Shown: positions 7,721-16,966 of the stretch, one piece after another | Layout: every line of letters begins with the position of its first letter | Position numbering within the stretch: the first letter of the stretch is position 1 | Origin: Micromonospora sp. WMMD1155 | GTDB lineage: Bacteria; Actinomycetota; Actinomycetes; Mycobacteriales; Micromonosporaceae | Reading direction: 5' to 3' | Length of the DNA: 64,000 nt | Assembly (NCBI RefSeq): GCF_029581275.1 | Contig: NZ_CP120742.1 | Location: 4,026,001-4,090,000 of the forward strand | Notes under the pieces: model-generated | The model's input: only the letters and a program-made list of their open reading frames with translations | What the model was told of the DNA's origin: nothing | Databases searched by the model: none | Position numbers and translations under genes: made by a program

Positions 7721-8286
7721 TCGGTCAGGTGGCGGTACGCCGCTTCCCGGCGTTGACCGTCTCCACCCCGCGCACCGAGGTGCGTGGGCTCACCGCGGCG
7801 GACGCGGAGGCGGCCGGGGAGATCTTCGCCGACAAGCTGACCCGGCGTTGGCTGCCACTGCCCGACGACTCCGGCCCCATCGACGGGCACGCCTGGTGCA
7901 CGGAGTTGGCCCGGCAGCGGCGGGACAGCGGCGAGGGCGACCACTACGCGGTGCTCCGCCGCGAGGACGACCAGATGGTGGGCTCGCTCTGGACGCGGCG
8001 TACCGACTGGGGTGCCCGTCTCACCGAGATCTCCTACGCGATGGCACCGCACGCGCGAGGGTTCGGTCTCGCCGCCGAGGCCGTCGACGCGGTGGCCATC
8101 GCGCTGATCCTGGAGCACGGATTCCAGCGGGTCGAGCTGCGGGTGGCGCCCGGCAACCTGGCCTCACGTCGGGTCGCGGAGAAGGCCGGGTTCAGCTACG
8201 AGGGCCTGCTGCGCAACGCCGGGCTGGTCAGCGGCAGCCGCGTGGACCTCGAACTCTGGTCGTTCGTCGCCGCCGACCTGCGCTGA
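7717..8286 (+). CDS. GNAT family N-acetyltransferase (RimJ/RimL-like)
   Basis: The 189-aa protein resembles GNAT enzymes that acetylate N-terminal or small-molecule amines from acetyl-CoA. Visible features are the strand TEISYAMAPHARGFGLAAEA, which carries the acetyl-CoA pyrophosphate loop (a variant R-G-x-G-x-A), and the terminal RVELRVAPGNLASRRVAEK motif (N..S..V..K) typical of the RimJ/RimL branch. The GTG at 7717 overlaps the CobB-like stop as GTGA, suggesting translational coupling. Any role in cobalamin metabolism is only inferred from position. Confidence 0.85.
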   Translation: MIGQVAVRRFPALTVSTPRTEVRGLTAADAEAAGEIFADKLTRRWLPLPDDSGPIDGHAWCTELARQRRDSGEGDHYAVLRREDDQMVGSLWTRRTDWGARLTEISYAMAPHARGFGLAAEAVDAVAIALILEHGFQRVELRVAPGNLASRRVAEKAGFSYEGLLRNAGLVSGSRVDLELWSFVAADLR

Positions 8287-8329
8287 CTCGCCGCCGACCT
8301 GCGCTGACCCACCGCCGACCTGCGCTGAC
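8270..8329 (+). repeat. 21-bp tandem triplication spanning the acetyltransferase stop codon
   Basis: The 18-base core ccgccgacctgcgctgac occurs at 8270, 8291 and 8312, a 21-base period. The first copy holds the last codons and TGA of the acetyltransferase. The next two repeat them in the 3' untranslated region, so the natural stop is followed by in-phase duplicate stops. Confidence 0.88.
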
Positions 8330-8367
8330 CCGCTCCGAGCTGCGGGCCGGCGCCGACCTGCGCGGGC

Positions 8368-10497
8368 TCAGCCGACTATCGTGTCCGATGGTGGGGTGAA
8401 CTGGCGGGTCGGTGTGCCCTTCAAACCGTCGCGCAGGGTCTCGGCGACCGCCGCGATGGGGATCTGGGACTGCCCGTCACCGACCGCGTTGAACGGATTG
8501 TCCGGGTCGGAGATGAAGCTCGCCGCCGCCAATTCCGGGGTGTACCCGACGAACCAGGCGGACCGGGTGCTGTCCGTGGTACCGGTCTTGCCGGCGACCG
8601 GGCGTCCGACGGTGCCCCGCACGCTGTCGGCGGTGGACCAGCCGCCGCAGCTTCCGCGCGCCGGGGTGTCCCCGGTCGGGCAGCGGGCCGCGTCGGTGGC
8701 CGCCCGGGCGGCGTCCGCGCTGACCACCTGCCGGCAGCGTGGCTTGGCCACCTCACGGTGGATGCCGCCCGGGGTGGCGTACGTGGCCGGTGTGCCGTCC
8801 CGGTTCATGATCGCCTGCACCGGGATCGCCTCGCAGTAGCGGCCGTCGGCGGCGATGGCGGCGTAGGCGTTCGCCATCTCCAGCGGTGTGGCGTCGGAGA
8901 CGCCCAGGGTGAACGCACCCCACTTCTTCGCCTTGTCCGGGGACGCGTGGTCCCGGTCGACGTCGGTACGCCAGCGCAGCCCGAGCTGCTCGGCCAACCG
9001 GACCGCCCGGTCCGCGCCGACCTTCTCCTCCAGCCACACGAAGTACGTGTTGACCGACTTGCCGAAGCCGGACCACATGGTCTGCTGGCCGCTCATCGCG
9101 CCGCTGGCGTTCGAGGGCGACCAGCCGTCGTAGACCTCGGACCGGTAGCGGTGCGGGGCGTTGAACGTGGTCGACAGCGGCATCCCCGCGTCGAGCGCGG
9201 CGAGCATCGGGAACATCTTGAACGTCGAGCCTGCCTGGTAGCCCGCCAGGTCACCGCCGCCGAGCAGCGGGGCCACCGTGTTCGGGTAGTTGGCCTTCAT
9301 CTTCGGCCCGGCCTCGGGGTTGGAGCTGGGTGGGTTCTCGGCCAGGTCCAGCGAGTACGTCCGGTTCACCGCCATCGCCTTGACCCGTCCGGTGCCCGGT
9401 TCGGAGACCACGATCCCGTTGGCGAACGGGCTGCCGGTGGCCTCCTTTGCGCCGACGTTCTTCTCCGCCGCCTCCTGGATCTTCGGGTCGAGACTGAGCA
9501 CGATCCGGTAGCCGCCCCGACGCAGCTTGTCCATCCGTTCCAGCCGGTTCGCCCCGAACGCGGGCTGCGCGCTCCACCAGTTCTTCAGGTAGTCGCAGGC
9601 GAAGCCCCAGCTGTTGTACTTCTCGGGGATCGCCGCGCAGTCGTGCGGCGGGGTCGTCAGCTTGAGCCGGATCGGCTCGGACTTGGCGGCGGCTGCCGAG
9701 TCGGGGGAGAGGTAGCCGAGTTGGCTCATCCGGTCCAGCACGTAGTTGCGTCGTCCGGTGGCCTCCTTCTGGTCGGAGTCCGCCGGGTCGTACTCGGAGG
9801 GGGACTTGACCAGGCCGGCGAGGGTGGCCGCCTCGACCGGGGTGAGGTCCTTCGGGGTCTTGGAGAAGAAGATCTCACTGGCCGCGTAGATGCCGTAGGC
9901 CCGGTGCCCGAAGTACGCCGAGTTCAGGTAGCGCTCCATAATCTGTTCCTTGCTCAGCTCCTTCTCCAGGTCCAGTGCCATCCGCATCTCCTTGACCTTG
10001 CGGATGCTCGTCTGCTGGGTCGCCTCCTGGACCTCCTTGGGCGTGGTCGCGCTGTCCCGCAGGGCCATCCGGACGTACTGCATGGTCAGCGTCGACGCGC
10101 CCTGGGAGCCGCCGGAGCGGGCGTTGGAGACGAAGGCCCGGGCCACGCCCTTCGGGTCGACGCCGTGGTGCTGGTAGAAGCGGGAGTCCTCGGCCGCCAC
10201 GATCGCCTGCTGGATGTTCGGCGACATGTCGGACAGCTTGGTGTACTGCCGGTACTCCTCGTAGAACATGGTCAGCACGGTCTTGCCGTCGGGGGCGTAG
10301 AGGTAGGAGGTTTCGGCGGGCAGAGCGGTCTTCAGCACCCGGGTCTTCTGCTCCACGGCGTGCGCGGTGGCCTTCGCGCCGAGCCCGGTGAGAGCGACCA
10401 GTGGGTACGCGACGGCGGCGATCACGATTCCGGCGATCAGCCCGGCGCGCAGGAGAGGGACGAGTCGACCAGCGGCGGTAAGGGGTCGGTTACTCAC
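8368..10497 (-). CDS. Bifunctional class A penicillin-binding protein
   Basis: The 709-aa membrane-anchored peptidoglycan synthase has both transglycosylase and transpeptidase domains. A TM helix covers about residues 17-38. The GT51 domain has EDSRFYQHHGVDPKG (from 103), GASTLTMQYVRM (from 133) and the RKVKEM...YLNSAYFG motif (about 166-197). The transpeptidase domain shows STFK (424-427, nucleophile Ser), SVN (481-483) and KTGT (637-640). It has no PASTA repeats and a short C-terminus. The GTG start at 10497 is preceded by A/T-richer sequence. It is transcribed against the flanking cobalamin genes, so it is probably an independent unit. Confidence 0.95.
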   Translation of the reverse strand: MSNRPLTAAGRLVPLLRAGLIAGIVIAAVAYPLVALTGLGAKATAHAVEQKTRVLKTALPAETSYLYAPDGKTVLTMFYEEYRQYTKLSDMSPNIQQAIVAAEDSRFYQHHGVDPKGVARAFVSNARSGGSQGASTLTMQYVRMALRDSATTPKEVQEATQQTSIRKVKEMRMALDLEKELSKEQIMERYLNSAYFGHRAYGIYAASEIFFSKTPKDLTPVEAATLAGLVKSPSEYDPADSDQKEATGRRNYVLDRMSQLGYLSPDSAAAAKSEPIRLKLTTPPHDCAAIPEKYNSWGFACDYLKNWWSAQPAFGANRLERMDKLRRGGYRIVLSLDPKIQEAAEKNVGAKEATGSPFANGIVVSEPGTGRVKAMAVNRTYSLDLAENPPSSNPEAGPKMKANYPNTVAPLLGGGDLAGYQAGSTFKMFPMLAALDAGMPLSTTFNAPHRYRSEVYDGWSPSNASGAMSGQQTMWSGFGKSVNTYFVWLEEKVGADRAVRLAEQLGLRWRTDVDRDHASPDKAKKWGAFTLGVSDATPLEMANAYAAIAADGRYCEAIPVQAIMNRDGTPATYATPGGIHREVAKPRCRQVVSADAARAATDAARCPTGDTPARGSCGGWSTADSVRGTVGRPVAGKTGTTDSTRSAWFVGYTPELAAASFISDPDNPFNAVGDGQSQIPIAAVAETLRDGLKGTPTRQFTPPSDTIVG

Positions 10498-10618
10498 ATG
10501 GCCAAGTTATGACATTTCCGATTCGTACCTGAGAAGAACTCATAAACCGACGAGTGGTGACGTGGCTTACGCCGAGATCGTCTGTCCCACCGGCCGCCTT
10601 CCCGGCAGGATCGCGGAC

Positions 10619-11686
10619 ATGCCCGAGCCGATCGCCGCTTCCGAGCCCGACCTGACGCACCACGGTGACGTCGAGGTCGGCGACGGCCTGATCGACCTCG
10701 CCGTCAACGTCCGCCAGGCGGATCCGCCCTCCTGGTTGGCCGACCCGATCGCGGCCACCCTGGCCGACCTGGCCCACTACCCGGACCCGGCACCGGCCCG
10801 CGCGGCGGTCGCCGCCCGACACCGCCGTCACCCGAACGAGGTGCTGCTCACCGCCGGTGCCGCCGAGGGCTTCGTGCTGATCGCGCAGGCGCTCCGCGGC
10901 GTACGCCGCCCGGTGGTGGTGCACCCCCAGTTCACCGAGCCGGAGGCGGCACTACGGGCCGCCGGGCACGCGGTCGAGCGCGTCCTGCTGGACCCCACCG
11001 ACGACTTCCGGCTCGACCCGTCCCGGGTGCCCGCCGACGCCGACCTCGTGATGATCGGCAACCCGACGAACCCGACCTCGGTGCTGCACCCCGCACGAAC
11101 CCTCGCCGCGCTGGCCCGCCCCGGCCGGGTGCTGGTGGTCGACGAGGCGTTCGCCGACACCACGATCGCCCCCGGGCACCCCGGCGAACCGGAGTCGTTG
11201 GCCGAGCGGCGCGACCTGCCGGGGCTGCTGGTCCTGCGCAGCCTCACCAAGACGTGGGGCCTGGCCGGTCTCCGGATCGGCTACCTGCTCGGCGCTCCGG
11301 AGTTGCTGACCCGACTGGCCGCCGTACAGCCGCTCTGGGCCGTCTCCACACCGGCGTTGGCCGCCGCGTCGGCCTGCGCCACCACCGTCGCGGTCCAGGC
11401 CGAACGCGCGATCGCCGCCGACCTCGCCGCCGACCGCGACCACCTGGTCGCCCGCCTGCAAGACCTGCCCGGTGTACGCGTCGTCGGCCGCCCCGCCAGC
11501 GCGTTCGTCCTGCTGCACCTGCCCGGCGCGAGCGCGGTCCGCGCCGCCCTGCGCGAGCGCGGCTGGGCGGTCCGCCGAGGCGACACGTTTCCCGGCCTCG
11601 GGCCGGATTGGCTGCGGGTGGCGGTACGCGACCGAGAGACCACCGACGCTTTCATCGAGGTGCTGCGCGAGACCATGGAGGCATGA
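10619..11686 (+). CDS. cobC: CobC-like PLP-dependent aminotransferase (Rv2231c type)
   Basis: The 355-aa fold-type I PLP enzyme belongs to the branch holding histidinol-phosphate aminotransferase and CobC/CobD. The PLP-binding Lys lies in RSLTKTWGLAGLRIGYLLG (about residue 215), with the VDEAFAD Asp motif upstream and GNPTNPTS at about 143. In actinobacterial cobalamin clusters this type is thought to make the (R)-1-amino-2-propanol phosphate side of the nucleotide loop or a related aminoalcohol. ATG at 10619 removes an unrelated 84-residue extension. Its stop overlaps cobT by ATGA. HisC activity cannot be excluded, but the neighbours favour cobalamin. Confidence 0.83.
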   Translation: MPEPIAASEPDLTHHGDVEVGDGLIDLAVNVRQADPPSWLADPIAATLADLAHYPDPAPARAAVAARHRRHPNEVLLTAGAAEGFVLIAQALRGVRRPVVVHPQFTEPEAALRAAGHAVERVLLDPTDDFRLDPSRVPADADLVMIGNPTNPTSVLHPARTLAALARPGRVLVVDEAFADTTIAPGHPGEPESLAERRDLPGLLVLRSLTKTWGLAGLRIGYLLGAPELLTRLAAVQPLWAVSTPALAAASACATTVAVQAERAIAADLAADRDHLVARLQDLPGVRVVGRPASAFVLLHLPGASAVRAALRERGWAVRRGDTFPGLGPDWLRVAVRDRETTDAFIEVLRETMEA

Positions 11687-12837
11687 TGTTGGAGACCACG
11701 ATCGCGGCGATCCGCCCGGCCGACGAGGCGGCCATGGCCGCAGCCCGTGAACTGCACGGTCGACTGACCAAACCGGCGGGCTCGCTGGGCGCGTTGGAGG
11801 ACCTCTCGGTACGCCTCGCCGGCCTGGCCGGGGCCTGCCCACCGCCGCTGCCCGAGCCGGCCGCGGTGGCGATCTTCGCCGGTGACCACGGCGTGCACGC
11901 CCAGGGGGTCAGCCCCTGGCCGCAGGAGGTCACCGCGCAGATGATCGGCAACTTCCTGGCGGGCGGGGCGGTCGTCAACGCGTTCGCCCGGCAGGCCGGC
12001 GCGTCGGTCACCGTCGTCGACGTCGGGGTGGCCACCCCGCTGCCCACCGGACCGGTGCCCGATCCGGCCGTGCTGGACGCCGCTGGGCCGACGACCGATC
12101 CGGCCGTGCTGGACGCCGCTGGGCCGGCTCCGGCCGTATCGGACCCGGCGGTGCCCCGGCTGGTCGTCGCGTCCGTCCGCCGGGGCACCCGCGACCTCGC
12201 GGTGACCGCCGCGCTGACCCGGGACGAGGCGCTGGCGGCGGTGCAGACCGGCATCCGGATCGCGGACGAGTTGATCGACGCCGGGGCCCGCATCCTGCTC
12301 ACCGGTGACATGGGCATCGGCAACACCACCCCGGCCGCCGCTCTGATCGCCGCGTTCACCGGTGCCGACGCACTCGACGCCACCGGTCGCGGCACCGGGG
12401 TCGACGACCCGACGTACGCCCACAAGGTGGCGGTGGTGCGCGCGGCGCTGGTCCGACACGCACCCGACCCGGGCGATCCGCTCGGTGTCCTGGCCGCCGT
12501 CGGTGGTCTGGAGCACGCCGCCCTGGCCGGGTTGATCCTGGGCGCGGCGGCCCGCCGTACGCCGGTGCTGCTGGACGGTGTGATCGCGGTGTCCGCGGCG
12601 CTGGCCGCCGCCGCGTTCGCCCCGGACGCGGTCGGTGCCATGGTCGCCGGTCACCGGTCGGCCGAGCCGGGCGCGACAGTCGCACTGCGGCACCTGGGCC
12701 TCGACCCGCTCGTCGACCTGGGGCTGCGCCTCGGCGAGGGCACCGGTGCGCTGCTGGCGTTGCCGGTGGTCACCGGTGCCGTCCGGGTGCTGCACGAGGT
12801 CGCCACCTTCGACTCCGCCGGGGTGGCCGAGAAGTGA
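11683..12837 (+). CDS. cobT: Nicotinate-nucleotide--dimethylbenzimidazole phosphoribosyltransferase
   Basis: The 384-aa protein activates 5,6-dimethylbenzimidazole to alpha-ribazole phosphate using nicotinate mononucleotide, for assembly of the lower cobalamin ligand. Conserved elements are TKPAGSLGALEDL near the N-terminus, IFAGDHGVHAQGVSPWPQEVT, TGDMGIGNTTPAA, and near the end RLGEGTGALLALP, where LGEG carries the catalytic Glu. An insertion of about 40 residues at 120-160 contains a twice-repeated DPAVLDAAGP. The first of two tandem ATGs, at 11683, overlaps the cobC stop; 11686 is equally possible. Confidence 0.94.
   Translation: MMLETTIAAIRPADEAAMAAARELHGRLTKPAGSLGALEDLSVRLAGLAGACPPPLPEPAAVAIFAGDHGVHAQGVSPWPQEVTAQMIGNFLAGGAVVNAFARQAGASVTVVDVGVATPLPTGPVPDPAVLDAAGPTTDPAVLDAAGPAPAVSDPAVPRLVVASVRRGTRDLAVTAALTRDEALAAVQTGIRIADELIDAGARILLTGDMGIGNTTPAAALIAAFTGADALDATGRGTGVDDPTYAHKVAVVRAALVRHAPDPGDPLGVLAAVGGLEHAALAGLILGAAARRTPVLLDGVIAVSAALAAAAFAPDAVGAMVAGHRSAEPGATVALRHLGLDPLVDLGLRLGEGTGALLALPVVTGAVRVLHEVATFDSAGVAEK
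12061..12126 (+). repeat. 36-bp in-frame tandem duplication within cobT
   Basis: Thirty identical bases at 12061-12090 and 12097-12126 give a 36-base, 12-codon period encoding DPAVLDAAGPTT and DPAVLDAAGP(AP). It lies in a linker absent from the compact enterobacterial CobT, so it is probably a tolerated surface-loop expansion. Confidence 0.88.
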
Positions 12838-12877
12838 CCACGCGCAGCGAACACGCCCTCCGGCTCGGTGGTGCGGC

Positions 12878-14206
12878 GTGACGTCCAACCCGTACCCCCT
12901 CGGTTTGCGGCTGCACGGGCGGCGGGTGGTCGTGGTGGGTGGTGGCGCGGTCGCCACCCGGCGCGTACCCGCGCTGCTGGACGCCGGTGCGGACGTCCTG
13001 CTGGTGGCCCCGGAGCTGACCCCGGCGCTGCGCGCCCGCGCCGACGCGGGTCGGCTGCACTGGGTGCCGCGCCGGTTCGCGCCGGAGGACCTGGACGGCG
13101 CCTGGTTGGTCCAGGTCGCCATCGACGACCCGATCGCGGCGGCCTCGGTGAGCGCCCTCGCCGCCGAGCGACGGATCTTCTGCGTCCGGGCCGACGACCG
13201 GTCGGCCGCCACCGCCTGGACCCCGGCGGTGACCCGCCACGGCCCGGTCACGGTGGCGGTGCTCGGCGGGGGCGACCCCCGACGGGCGATGACCGTCCGC
13301 GACGCGATCCGCGACCTGCTCGCCGCCCGCCTGTCGTCTGTCGCCGCGACCCCGACGCCCGACCGGTCCGCCACCTCGACGCCTGACGGGCCCGGCGCCG
13401 TCCTGACGCCTGACCGGCCCGGTGCCGCCGCCCTGAACCCCGACGGGGTCGGCGCCGGGGCGGCGACCGGCGGTGGGCGGATCGGGCGGGTGGCGCTGGT
13501 CGGGTCGGGGCCGGGTGATCCGGAGTTGATCACCGTGCGGGGCTGGCGGCTGCTCACCGAGGCTGACGTGGTGGTCGCCGACCGGCTGGTGCCCGGGTTG
13601 CTGCTGGACGAGCTGCGCCCCGATGTCGAGCTGGTGGACGCCTCGAAGATCCCCTATGGGCCGTCCCGGGCCCAGGAGGAGATCAACGAGATCCTGGTCG
13701 ACCGCGCCCTGGCGGGCGCCTTCGTGGTGCGGCTCAAGGGTGGCGACCCGTACGTCTTCGGTCGCGGCGGCGAGGAGTTGCTGGCCTGCGCGGCGGCCGG
13801 TGTGCCGGTGACCGTGGTCCCGGGTGTGACCAGCTCGATCGCCGCACCCGCCGCGGCCGGGATCCCGGTCACGCATCGGGGGGTGGCGCACGAGTTCACT
13901 GTGGTCTCCGGGCACCTGGCACCCGACGCGCCCGCCTCGCTGGTGCGCTGGGACGCCCTGGCCGGCCTGAGGGGCACGTTGGTGATCCTGATGGGGTTGA
14001 AGAACCTCGCCGCCATCAGCCGGACCCTGATCGCCCACGGCCGGCCGCCGCAGACGCCGGCCGCCGTGGTTCAGGAGGCCACGACGGGCGCCCAGCGGGT
14101 GCTGCGGTCCACCCTCGACGCGGTGGCCGCCGATGTGCTCGCCGCCGACCTGCGCCCGCCCGCTGTCGTCGTGGTGGGCGACGTGGTGCACGCCCTCGAC
14201 GGCTGA
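12878..14206 (+). CDS. cysG: Siroheme synthase-type fusion: precorrin-2 dehydrogenase plus uroporphyrinogen-III methyltransferase
   Basis: The 442-aa protein has an N-terminal NAD-binding precorrin-2 dehydrogenase/ferrochelatase-like domain ([21 protein letters not shown], residues 16-36). It is joined by a ~45-residue linker with repeated TPD-like units (about 155-195) to a complete SUMT methyltransferase domain ([51 protein letters not shown]). The SUMT step makes precorrin-2 from uroporphyrinogen III for both siroheme and cobalamin. The dehydrogenase part would direct some flux to sirohydrochlorin. The N-domain lacks the full E. coli CysG dimerisation region, so chelatase activity is unsure. 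GTG at 12878 comes 40 bases after cobT. Confidence 0.88.
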   Translation: MTSNPYPLGLRLHGRRVVVVGGGAVATRRVPALLDAGADVLLVAPELTPALRARADAGRLHWVPRRFAPEDLDGAWLVQVAIDDPIAAASVSALAAERRIFCVRADDRSAATAWTPAVTRHGPVTVAVLGGGDPRRAMTVRDAIRDLLAARLSSVAATPTPDRSATSTPDGPGAVLTPDRPGAAALNPDGVGAGAATGGGRIGRVALVGSGPGDPELITVRGWRLLTEADVVVADRLVPGLLLDELRPDVELVDASKIPYGPSRAQEEINEILVDRALAGAFVVRLKGGDPYVFGRGGEELLACAAAGVPVTVVPGVTSSIAAPAAAGIPVTHRGVAHEFTVVSGHLAPDAPASLVRWDALAGLRGTLVILMGLKNLAAISRTLIAHGRPPQTPAAVVQEATTGAQRVLRSTLDAVAADVLAADLRPPAVVVVGDVVHALDG

Positions 14207-14304
14207 TCTGCCCGCCGCGCGGCATGACCCACTCCCGGTCGGCGATGGTGGGGTGTCCGACCGGCGGGATAGCCCCGAATCGCCGATCTGGTGTGGATCA
14301 CGTG

Positions 14305-14354
14305 GACATGGCGGAGGGGCTGGAGCGCGAGCGCTCCAGCCCCTCCGCCATGTC
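14305..14354. terminator. 24-bp perfect hairpin, bidirectional terminator
   Basis: The arms 14305-14328 and 14331-14354 are perfectly complementary with only GA between them. It sits between the convergent cysG and otsB-GH15 genes, three bases from the latter's stop codon, so it can serve both transcripts. Confidence 0.8.
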
Positions 14355-14356
14355 GA

Positions 14357-16966
14357 CTACTGCTTGAGCATGTTGTCCAGCAGCAGGGCGCAGCGGATCA
14401 GCCCGAGGTGGCTGTACGCCTGCGGGTGGTTGCCCAGGCCGCGCTCGGCGAGCGGGTCGTACTGCTCGGGGAGCAGGCCGGTCGGACCGGCGGTGAGCAC
14501 CATCTGCGCGAACAGCTCCTCGGCGTCGGTGCGGCGACCGGTGCGCAGGTACGCCTCGATCAGCCACGCCGTGCAGATGTGGAAGCCGCCCTCCCGGCCG
14601 GGCAGGCCGTCGTCCCAGTGGTAGCGGTAGACGACCGGGCCGCTGCGCAGATCGGCCTCGATCCGCAGGACCGTGGACAGGAAGCGCGGGTCGTCACCCG
14701 GGAGCAGGCCGGAGAGCCCGATCCAGAGCGACGAGGCGTCCATGTCCTCGTCCCCGTACGCGACGCTGTACGCCTCGACGTCGGAGTGCCAGCCGTGCTC
14801 CAGCACGTTGGCGCCGATGCGGTCGCGCAGGTCCTTCCACTCGGGCCGGTCCTCGCCGCCGTGCTCGCGCATCACGTGCAGCGCGCGGTCGACCGTCATC
14901 CAGCACATCACCTTGGAGAAGACGTGGTGCCGGGGTGGCAGCCGGGCCTCCCAGATGCCGTGGTCGGGCTCGTGCCAGCGGCGGCGGACCGCCTCGACCA
15001 TGTTCTCCAGGACCCGCCACTCGTCGTCGCGGACCGAGCCGCGGGCGTCGGCGACGGCCGCGATCAGGTCGGCGATCGGGCCGAAGACGTCCAGTTGGAG
15101 CTGGTGGTTGGCGAGGTTGCCGACCCGGACCGGCCGGGACCCGGCGTACCCGGGCAGCGTGTCGATGACCGCCTCGGCGCCCAGCTCGTACCCGTCGATG
15201 GTGTAGAGCGGGTGCAGCCGTTCCGGGTGGCCGCCGGTGCGCTCGATGCAGCCGTCCACCCAGCGCAGGAACGCCTCGGCCTCCTCGATGGAGCCCAGGT
15301 CGACGAGCGATCGGGCGGTCAGCGCGGCGTCGCGCAGCCAGCAGTAGCGGTAGTCCCAGTTGCGGACGCCACCCAGCTCCTCCGGGAGCGAGGTGGTCGC
15401 CGCGGCCAGGATCGAGCCGGTGGCCTCGTGGCAGAGCCCGCGCAGGGTGAGGGCGCTGCGCGCGACCAGGTCGCGGGAGGTGGACGGCAGCCGCAGCGAG
15501 GCCACCCAGTCCTTCCACGGTTGCTCGGCGGCGGCCTGCCGCTCGTGGATCGGCACCCGGTGGTGTTCCAGGCTGTGCGTGCCGAAGCGCAGCTCCAGCA
15601 CCACCTGCCCACCGGCTGCGGAGAGGTCGACGACCGCCTTGGCGGTCTCGTACCCACCGTCGTTGCGGACCTCCCACTCCAGGCCCGGAGCGTAGAGCGC
15701 GACCGGCTCGTTGGAGCCGAGCACCAGCAGACCGTCGCCGATCGGCTGCAACTGCACGGCGACCTGACCGAATTCGGGCCGGGGCGCGAACTCGACACGT
15801 GCCTTGCCGCTGCCGGTGAGCACCCGGACCAGGGTCGAGTCGCCGGTGATGACCGCCGGGCTGTCGTCCGGGGTGGTCTCCCGGGCCGGCTTGTCCAACC
15901 AGTCGGTGACGGTGAGCCCGGACCACCGGGTCTCCACCGTCATCGTGCCGGAGCGGTAGCGCTGGCCCAGCGGGATGCCGCCGCGTTCCGGGGCGATGCT
16001 GAAGTGACCGGCCGGACTGCCGCCGACCAGGTCGGCGAAGATCGCCGCCGAGTCCGGCTTGGGGTGGCAGAGCCAGCTCACCTTCGCCTCGGGGGTGAGC
16101 AGCGCGACGGTACGACCGTTGGACAGCATGGAGTGCCGTTCGATCGGCACCGCCCGCTCCCCGAACAGCCAGTGCCGTCGGGTCTCCAGCAGCAACGCCA
16201 ACGCGCGCGCGGCCTCCAGCGGATCGGCGACCCGGTAGCCGGCCTGGGTGTCCCCGGGGCCGATCTTGATGCCGAGGTCGGGGCCGTGCAGGTGGCCGAA
16301 CGCGTTCTCGTCGGTGATGTCGTCGCCGATGAAGAGCACCGCGCTGGCGGCGAGCTGGGTGCGTAGCTGGTCGACGGCGGTGCCCTTGTGGGTGGCCACG
16401 ACGGAGAGTTCGATGACCTCCTTGCCCTGGGTCACCGTGACACCGTCGAAGGTGGCCGGGCCGTTGCGGACGGCCTCGATGGCGGCGGCGGCCACCTCCG
16501 GGTCGACCCCGCGGGTGTGCATCGCGACGCTCGCCGGCTTGCGTTCCAGCCGGATGCCCGGGTGCTCGGCGGCGATGTCGCGCAGCGCGTTGCGCACCTG
16601 GGTGCGCACCGCGACCAGCTCGGGGGAGAGCCGTTCGACGAAGCCGATGTCGAACTCGGAGCCGTGGCTGCCGACGAGGTGCACCTCGCTGGGCAGCCGG
16701 GAGAGCGCGGCCAGGTCGCGCAGCGCCCGGCCGGAGACCACCGCCACGGTGGTCTGCGGTAGCGCGGCGAGCGCGCGGACGGCGGCCACCGCCTCGGGCA
16801 GCGGGACGGCAGTGCTCGGGTCCTCCACGATCGGCGCGAGTGTGCCGTCGTAGTCGCAGGCGACCAGGAGTTGGGGGACCCGGGCGATCCGGCCGATGGC
16901 GGCGCGCAGCTCGGGGTCCATCACCCCGGTGGCGGTGGCCGCCCCATCGTTGACGGACGTGTTCAC
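14357..16966 (-). CDS. Trehalose-6-phosphate phosphatase fused to a GH15 glycosidase
   Basis: The 869-aa protein has two domains. Residues ~15-270 form a HAD-type trehalose-6-phosphate phosphatase: nucleophile motif [11 protein letters not shown] (about 35), [17 protein letters not shown], and the acidic [12 protein letters not shown] motif. From ~275 a GH15 domain follows, with [38 protein letters not shown], and a C-terminal [13 protein letters not shown] motif. GH15 members of this architecture include trehalases as well as glucoamylases. The GTG start at 16966 overlaps the otsA stop as GTGA, so the pair is translationally coupled. It may combine trehalose synthesis and breakdown in one polypeptide; the GH15 substrate is inferred. 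Confidence 0.88.
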   Translation of the reverse strand: MNTSVNDGAATATGVMDPELRAAIGRIARVPQLLVACDYDGTLAPIVEDPSTAVPLPEAVAAVRALAALPQTTVAVVSGRALRDLAALSRLPSEVHLVGSHGSEFDIGFVERLSPELVAVRTQVRNALRDIAAEHPGIRLERKPASVAMHTRGVDPEVAAAAIEAVRNGPATFDGVTVTQGKEVIELSVVATHKGTAVDQLRTQLAASAVLFIGDDITDENAFGHLHGPDLGIKIGPGDTQAGYRVADPLEAARALALLLETRRHWLFGERAVPIERHSMLSNGRTVALLTPEAKVSWLCHPKPDSAAIFADLVGGSPAGHFSIAPERGGIPLGQRYRSGTMTVETRWSGLTVTDWLDKPARETTPDDSPAVITGDSTLVRVLTGSGKARVEFAPRPEFGQVAVQLQPIGDGLLVLGSNEPVALYAPGLEWEVRNDGGYETAKAVVDLSAAGGQVVLELRFGTHSLEHHRVPIHERQAAAEQPWKDWVASLRLPSTSRDLVARSALTLRGLCHEATGSILAAATTSLPEELGGVRNWDYRYCWLRDAALTARSLVDLGSIEEAEAFLRWVDGCIERTGGHPERLHPLYTIDGYELGAEAVIDTLPGYAGSRPVRVGNLANHQLQLDVFGPIADLIAAVADARGSVRDDEWRVLENMVEAVRRRWHEPDHGIWEARLPPRHHVFSKVMCWMTVDRALHVMREHGGEDRPEWKDLRDRIGANVLEHGWHSDVEAYSVAYGDEDMDASSLWIGLSGLLPGDDPRFLSTVLRIEADLRSGPVVYRYHWDDGLPGREGGFHICTAWLIEAYLRTGRRTDAEELFAQMVLTAGPTGLLPEQYDPLAERGLGNHPQAYSHLGLIRCALLLDNMLKQ

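Noticed and set aside
10500..10618. Upstream extension of cobC to an earlier start
   Set aside because: The additional residues overlap the divergent PBP start region and do not resemble PLP aminotransferases.
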